NCBI GenBank assembly: GCA_003535955.1
Contig: DPZM01000253.1
Coordinates: forward strand, 1-11,552
Direction of reading: 5' to 3'
Source: Lachnospiraceae bacterium
GTDB taxonomy: Bacteria > Bacillota > Clostridia > Lachnospirales > Lachnospiraceae
Length of the DNA: 11,552 bases
Shown here piece after piece: positions 7,292 to 11,552 of the stretch. Both the position numbers and the translations under genes were made by a program. Position 1 is the first letter of the stretch; the number at the start of each line of letters is the position of its first letter. The notes beneath the pieces were generated by a model. It saw only the letters and a list, made by a program, of their open reading frames with translations. It made no database searches and was not told where the DNA came from.

Positions 7292-8305
7292 GTGGCCATA
7301 AGTGCATTCGGTATCGATCTGGGTACCTATAATATAAAGATTTACAATGGTTTTTCGGATACTATTTCATCACAAAAAAACATGATAGCAATACAAAAGG
7401 TGATGAACAACAAGAAACTGATCGCCTATGGAGATCATGCTTTTGAGATGTATGAAAAGGCACCGCAGAACATAACCGTATCATTTCCGGTCATAAACGG
7501 AGTTATCGCTGACATCAATCATATGCAGGTTTTACTGCGCAACTTTATCAATGATGCGGTTAATGGTAATGTGCGCGGCGCCGACTTCTATATTTCGGTC
7601 CCTACGGATATAACCGAGGTTGAGAAGAGGGCCTTCTACGATCTTGTAAAGGAATCCAATGTTAAGGCAAGAAACATCTATATTGTTGAAAAGGCAATAG
7701 CGGATGGCGTGGGACTTGATGTGGATGTCGCGAACTCACAGGGTATCCTGGTTGTCAATATCGGATATGAAACGACAGAAGTATCGATCCTGTCTATGGG
7801 TGGGATCGTACTTTCGCGTCTGATAAAAATAGGCGGCAAGAAGTTTGACGAGAGTATAAGGAATATAATACGTAAGGAATATAACCTTCTTGTCGGGATC
7901 AAGACTGCCGAAAAGGTTAAGATTGCCCTCCCCGAACTTGAGGAATCGGGAGAGGATGCCATCGTATACGGAAGGGATATTGTGACCGGACTTCCGGTTG
8001 AGAGAAGTATTCCCACAAATCTTATTGAGAAGGCAATGAAGGAGAATTTTGAGACAATAATAGACAGCGTACGTGTTATCCTTGAGAGGACTCCTCCCGA
8101 GCTTGGAGCGGATATATATAAAAAGGGAATATTCTTAACCGGCGGCAGTGCGGGGATAGGTGATCTTCATGAGCTTATTGCCGGTTCAACAGGACTTAAG
8201 GTCAACTTTTCGGTAAACGGAGAGGAGAGCGTTGCTTACGGACTCTCCCAGATAATCAAGAACAGCGAATTAAGATCTGTGGTTTCTTCGATGCAGGAGC
8301 TGTAA
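7292..8305 (+). CDS. mreB: MreB-family rod-shape-determining actin homologue (divergent)
   Basis: MreB forms cytoplasmic filaments that guide lateral cell-wall synthesis. The 337-residue length is normal and the place directly before mreC and mreD supports the role. It starts at GTG with MAISAFGIDLGTYN. Conserved points are phosphate-1 GIDLGT (7-12), NGVIADI, SVPTDITEVEKRA, a retained glutamate E133 (IVEKAIADG, matching IEEPMAAAIGAG), SMGGIVLSRLIKIGGKKFDESI, TAEKVKIAL and the adenosine-side LTGGSAG (282-288). It departs from canonical MreB at phosphate-2, where DIGGGTTE is NIGYETTE (156-163), and near the membrane loop, where T. maritima NLFK corresponds to NVRG (93-96). ATP turnover and membrane contact may therefore differ, or this may be a clade-specific MreB. 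FtsA is less likely from the motifs and context. Confidence 0.88.
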   Translation: MAISAFGIDLGTYNIKIYNGFSDTISSQKNMIAIQKVMNNKKLIAYGDHAFEMYEKAPQNITVSFPVINGVIADINHMQVLLRNFINDAVNGNVRGADFYISVPTDITEVEKRAFYDLVKESNVKARNIYIVEKAIADGVGLDVDVANSQGILVVNIGYETTEVSILSMGGIVLSRLIKIGGKKFDESIRNIIRKEYNLLVGIKTAEKVKIALPELEESGEDAIVYGRDIVTGLPVERSIPTNLIEKAMKENFETIIDSVRVILERTPPELGADIYKKGIFLTGGSAGIGDLHELIAGSTGLKVNFSVNGEESVAYGLSQIIKNSELRSVVSSMQEL

Positions 8306-8320
8306 TAAAGAGGAGCCATA

Positions 8321-9181
8321 ATGGGTAAAAGACATGGCAGGAATAGATTTTCTATTCCCAGTAATTATATATTTCTGATTTTGACGATTCTGTGCGTTTC
8401 CATGATGATCCTTTCATTTACTACGGATCTGATCAACGGGCCTTTGGAAACTGTGGCCGGATATACGATCGTTCCCTTTCAGAAGGGGATAGGAGCTGCA
8501 GGTACCTGGCTTACGGGGCGGTCTGACGATCTTAAGAAAATCAATGAACTGACACAGGAAAATAATGAGCTTAAGGAACGTATCGATGAACTTACGATAC
8601 GTATAAATGACCTGCAGCGTGATAAGTATGAACTTGCGGAGCTGAGGAGCCTGTTTCATCTTGACGAGCAGTATTCCGATTACAATAAGGTCGGAGCAAG
8701 GGTGATCGGTAAGGAAACCGGTAACTGGTTTTCATCCTTTGTGATCGACAAGGGAAGCAATGACGGGATAGAGCCGGATATGAATGTAATGTCCGGTTCC
8801 GGACTTGTGGGTATCGTTACAAGTGTCGGGCCCAACTGGGCAAACGTCAGGTCCATCATAGATGATGCTTCCAACCTGAGCGGTATGGTAATGTCAACTT
8901 CCGATACGCTTATCGTTACAGGAGACCTCGAACTCATGGATGAAGGATATATCAGGTTTTCACAGCTGATAGATGAAGATGACATTGTAGTCAAAGGCGA
9001 TCAGGTTGTAACCTCTTCGATATCCAATAAGTATCTTCCGGGTATTTCGGTAGGGTTCATCTCGGAAATAGAGAAGGACTCAAACAACCTTACCAAATCG
9101 GGTTATATAACCCCGGCTGTTGATTTCAAACGGCTTAATACAGTACTTGTTGTCACAGACCTTAAGGAGAGCATAAACTGA
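8321..9181 (+). CDS. mreC: Rod shape-determining protein MreC
   Basis: MreC is a bitopic membrane protein that couples the MreB filament to periplasm-facing wall synthases and activates PBP2-type transpeptidases. Of its 286 residues, a basic start (GKRHGRNR) is followed by one membrane segment at about 17-34. A coiled coil lies at about 69-110 (repeated L/I heptads with NNELKERIDELTIRINDLQ), and the beta-rich MreC domain at about 121-281 has GNWFSSFVIDKG, GLVGIVTSVGPNWANVRSI and YLPGISVGFI. The ATG at 8321 has AAAGAGGAG (8307-8315) 5 bases upstream and lies 15 bases after the MreB-like stop. mreD begins one base after its end, so the two are almost certainly co-translated. Confidence 0.97.
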   Translation: MGKRHGRNRFSIPSNYIFLILTILCVSMMILSFTTDLINGPLETVAGYTIVPFQKGIGAAGTWLTGRSDDLKKINELTQENNELKERIDELTIRINDLQRDKYELAELRSLFHLDEQYSDYNKVGARVIGKETGNWFSSFVIDKGSNDGIEPDMNVMSGSGLVGIVTSVGPNWANVRSIIDDASNLSGMVMSTSDTLIVTGDLELMDEGYIRFSQLIDEDDIVVKGDQVVTSSISNKYLPGISVGFISEIEKDSNNLTKSGYITPAVDFKRLNTVLVVTDLKESIN

Positions 9182-9182
9182 T

Positions 9183-9683
9183 ATGTTAAGAAGGATTGTG
9201 GTTATCCTTATGATCATAATCGGATACCTGCTGCAGACGACCCTGTTCAAGGCCATTACGCTTGCCGGGATAGTTCCTAATATCCTGCTGATAATCACCT
9301 CTGCATTCGGCTTCATGAGGGGTAAGAATGAAGGTATGTTCATAGGGTTTTTCTCGGGGCTGCTAATCGATATTTTCTTTGGGAAGATCATTGGTTTTTA
9401 TGCTCTTGTATATTTGTTTATAGGTTTTGTTAACGGCTTTTTCAGGAGGATCTTTTATCCGGAGGACATAAAGCTTCCGATGATCCTTATAGGCTTAAGC
9501 GACCTGCTTTATTGTTTCCTGTGTTATATATTTCTCTTTATGTTGCGGGGTAAGCTGCATCTTGGCTACTATTTCGTACATGTAATGCTCCCCGAGGTGG
9601 TATACACGGTGCTTGTCACCCTGATCCTCTACAAGGGGATACTGTATATCGATGAGTGGCTTGAAGGGTTTGAGAAGGGATAG
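9183..9683 (+). CDS. mreD: Rod shape-determining protein MreD
   Basis: MreD is a small integral membrane protein of the elongasome that binds MreC and tunes its effect on PBP2/RodA. The 166 residues are very hydrophobic, with about five or six membrane segments (roughly 5-22, 28-45, 52-67, 69-87, 99-121 and 132-155). The family-typical VPN (31-33) and GLLID (59-63) segments are present. The ATG starts one base after the mreC stop. Its best ribosome site, AAGGAG (9164-9169), lies inside mreC about 13 bases upstream, which fits translational coupling better than free initiation. The next gene begins 15 bases downstream. Confidence 0.94.
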   Translation: MLRRIVVILMIIIGYLLQTTLFKAITLAGIVPNILLIITSAFGFMRGKNEGMFIGFFSGLLIDIFFGKIIGFYALVYLFIGFVNGFFRRIFYPEDIKLPMILIGLSDLLYCFLCYIFLFMLRGKLHLGYYFVHVMLPEVVYTVLVTLILYKGILYIDEWLEGFEKG

Positions 9684-9686
9684 TTT

Positions 9687-9692
9687 AAGGAG
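9687..9692 (+). promoter_or_regulatory. Ribosome binding site deciding the TTG start of the PBP gene
   Basis: AAGGAG sits 6 bases before TTG 9699. The frame has a stop at 9681-9683 (the mreD TAG, same frame), and the next ATG (9753) lies inside the membrane segment. TTG 9699 is therefore the only start that keeps the whole N-terminal anchor. Confidence 0.75.
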
Positions 9693-9698
9693 TTTGGC

Positions 9699-11552
9699 TT
9701 GCTTACAGATATTAAAGAATGGATTAAAAACGTAATATTTTCCAGGCTTTTCATGTTGGTAATTATCATAGGTGCGCTTTTCTTTATCCTTATGCAGAAG
9801 CTTTTCGTTTTACAGATCATTAACGGTAAGGATTATCTCAACAACTTCACGCTTACGATAAAGAAAGAGATCTCACTGCCGTCTGCCAGGGGTAACATCT
9901 ATGACAGAAACGGTAATCTTTTGGCCTATAATGAGCTTGCTTATTCAGTGACCATAGAAGACAATTACGAGTCCGGATCCGAAAAGAACTTTCTGTTAAA
10001 TGATACTATCATAAGAACGGTCAAGATCATAGAAGGCTGCGGTGACGAGGTTAACAATGACTTTAAGGTGATCCTTAACAGGTTCGGAAGATACGAATAC
10101 ATTGTAAGTGATACAAGGCTTCTGCGTTTTCTCGCGGATGTTTACGGGCACCAGAAGATCGATGATCTTACTCCGGAGGAGAGGAATTCGACTCCGGATG
10201 ATCTTATAAGGTATCTGTGTTCCAAGGAACGCTATCAGATAGGCGCCATGGAGGAAAATGAAGACGGGGAGAAGGAATTTATTCCCCTAAAGGGCTACAC
10301 TCCGGAAGAGATACTTAAGATAATAACGGTTCGTTATGCCATGAGTACCAACTCCTATCAGAAGTATCTGTCTACGGTCATCGCATCACAGGTAAGCAGT
10401 GAGACAGTGGCTGCCATAATGGAGAACAAACCTGAGCTTCAGGGGGTTGATATAGCCGAGAATATGTTAAGACGTTATAACGATCCCCAGTATTTTTCGC
10501 ACATACTCGGATATGTGGGTACTGCATCAACCGAAGATCTTGAAGAGCTCTCCGCCTCCACCCACGATTATGATATTACTGATACGGTCGGTAAGGCCGG
10601 TATTGAGAAGACCATGGAAGAATATCTTCAGGGACGTAAGGGAAAGGATGTAGTTTTTACGGATAATGTCGGTAAGGTAATATCAACCGATTCACATGAG
10701 GATCCCGTTGCCGGACAGGATGTTTATCTCTCGATCGATTCCGACCTTCAGAAGGCCGTATATAACATGCTCGAACAGAAACTGGCCGGAATACTTGTTA
10801 CCAAGATAATCAATATGAAGGAGTATAATAACAGCGAGGTTAAATCATCAAACATGATGATCCCCATTGATGATGTTTATTTTGCCCTTATCAACAATAA
10901 TGTAATAGATATAACCAGGTTCGGATCAAGTGATTCTCATCAGTATGAAAAAGAGGTTTATGATGCCTTTATAGGAAGACAGAATGATATACTGGCTGAT
11001 GTAAGGACCGAGCTTATTGATACGGCAACACCTTATAAGGACCTTCCAAAGGAGATGCAGGTATATGAGAGCTATATCGTCAGCAGGCTGCAGGCTTCCT
11101 CAACGGGAGTCATTATGAATGATGCCGTAGACAGGGAGGACAAGACCTACCTTGACTGGACAGTTAATGAAACTATAAGTCTTAAGGAATATCTGAATTA
11201 CTGCCTTGCCCAGAACTGGATAGATATTTCCAAGTTCAGGATAGAGAACATGTATTCCGATACATCGGAGGTATATGAACAGCTTGTTGATTTTATATGT
11301 GAAGACTTAAAGAACGATACCGGATTTTCAAAAAAGATATATAAGTACATGATAAGGGACGGTTATGTGACCGGCAGGCAACTGTGTCTTATCATGTTTG
11401 AACAAAGGGTGATATACGGGACCAGTGCCGATAAGCAGGCCCTGGAATCGGGATCCAGAACATCGTACGATTTTCTTATAAATAAAATATCTAACATTGA
11501 GATAAGCCCTGCTCAGCTGGCCCTCGACCCGTGCTCGGGTTCCTGCGTAGTC
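9699..11552 (+). CDS. mrdA: Class B penicillin-binding protein, PBP2/MrdA-like (3' end outside window)
   Basis: The frame runs 618 codons from TTG 9699 to the window edge without a stop. PBP2 is the peptidoglycan DD-transpeptidase of the elongasome, and the place after mreBCD agrees. The N-terminus has a short cytoplasmic part (MLTDIKEWIKN) and one membrane anchor (about 18-32). The dimerisation (pedestal) domain follows, with RGNIYDRNGNLLAYN (64-78), LQGVDIAENMLRRYNDPQYFSHILGY, VGKAGIEKTMEEYLQG (297-312) and VYLSIDSDLQKAV (about 342-354). Normally DPxTG-like sequence soon follows, but here DPCSGSCVV is reached only at 610-618, after some 240 charged, mostly helical-looking residues. The catalytic SxxK, SxN and KTG motifs must lie beyond the window, so activity cannot be judged. 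The full protein is probably over 900 residues, against 633 for E. coli PBP2. The start is set by AAGGAG at 9687-9692. Confidence 0.92.
   Translation, partial: MLTDIKEWIKNVIFSRLFMLVIIIGALFFILMQKLFVLQIINGKDYLNNFTLTIKKEISLPSARGNIYDRNGNLLAYNELAYSVTIEDNYESGSEKNFLLNDTIIRTVKIIEGCGDEVNNDFKVILNRFGRYEYIVSDTRLLRFLADVYGHQKIDDLTPEERNSTPDDLIRYLCSKERYQIGAMEENEDGEKEFIPLKGYTPEEILKIITVRYAMSTNSYQKYLSTVIASQVSSETVAAIMENKPELQGVDIAENMLRRYNDPQYFSHILGYVGTASTEDLEELSASTHDYDITDTVGKAGIEKTMEEYLQGRKGKDVVFTDNVGKVISTDSHEDPVAGQDVYLSIDSDLQKAVYNMLEQKLAGILVTKIINMKEYNNSEVKSSNMMIPIDDVYFALINNNVIDITRFGSSDSHQYEKEVYDAFIGRQNDILADVRTELIDTATPYKDLPKEMQVYESYIVSRLQASSTGVIMNDAVDREDKTYLDWTVNETISLKEYLNYCLAQNWIDISKFRIENMYSDTSEVYEQLVDFICEDLKNDTGFSKKIYKYMIRDGYVTGRQLCLIMFEQRVIYGTSADKQALESGSRTSYDFLINKISNIEISPAQLALDPCSGSCVV

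Noticed and set aside
9699..11552. PBP that has lost its catalytic serine
   Set aside because: No SxxK is visible, but the sequence stops at the first strand of the transpeptidase core, before the place where SxxK normally lies. The absence comes from the window edge.

Overview
This window reads as a stretch of ordinary chromosome from a low-to-moderate GC Gram-positive (Bacillota). The family Lachnospiraceae (Butyrivibrio/Roseburia-like) is the best guess. The reasons are the strong AGGAGG-type ribosome binding sites, the many AGG/AGA, ATA and CTT codons, a MutL of the endonuclease type (no MutH), a metC-like 'methionine gamma-lyase family' gene after miaA, and an unusual MreB and oversized PBP of a kind I associate with that family. 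The taxonomic call is inference. All genes are on the + strand and packing is very tight: the largest gap is 62 bases, and no RNA genes, mobile elements or CRISPR arrays are visible.

Region 1 (1-7229) is an RNA/DNA maintenance cluster: the 3' end of an RNase E/G gene, mutS, mutL, miaA and a PLP-dependent methionine gamma-lyase family gene. RNase/mutS overlap by 8 bases, mutS/mutL are 11 bases apart, and mutL/miaA share ATGA, so co-transcription and translational coupling are likely. MutS recognises mismatches and MutL is the latent nicking endonuclease. Both carry Q-M-S-[LM]-F peptides that look like sliding-clamp binding sites. MiaA prenylates tRNA A37. The order mutS-mutL-miaA-...-ynbB resembles that of Bacillus subtilis, but hfq and hflX, which lie between miaA and ynbB there, are absent.

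Region 2 (7230-11552) is a cell-elongation cluster: an MreB-family actin homologue (GTG start), mreC, mreD and the 5' two-thirds or so of a class B penicillin-binding protein (PBP2/MrdA-like, TTG start) that runs off the window. A candidate extended -10 promoter lies in the 62-base gap before it. Together these proteins would form the elongasome core: a cytoplasmic filament, its membrane couplers and the transpeptidase.

No wholly new system stands out. The points most worth a second look are the MreB homologue, whose phosphate-2 motif and membrane-loop residues differ from canonical MreB, and the PBP, which has about 240 extra residues in front of the transpeptidase core. Smaller points are a tandem repeat in the MutL linker, an RNase E/G that ends without the zinc-link cysteines, and the missing hfq-hflX.
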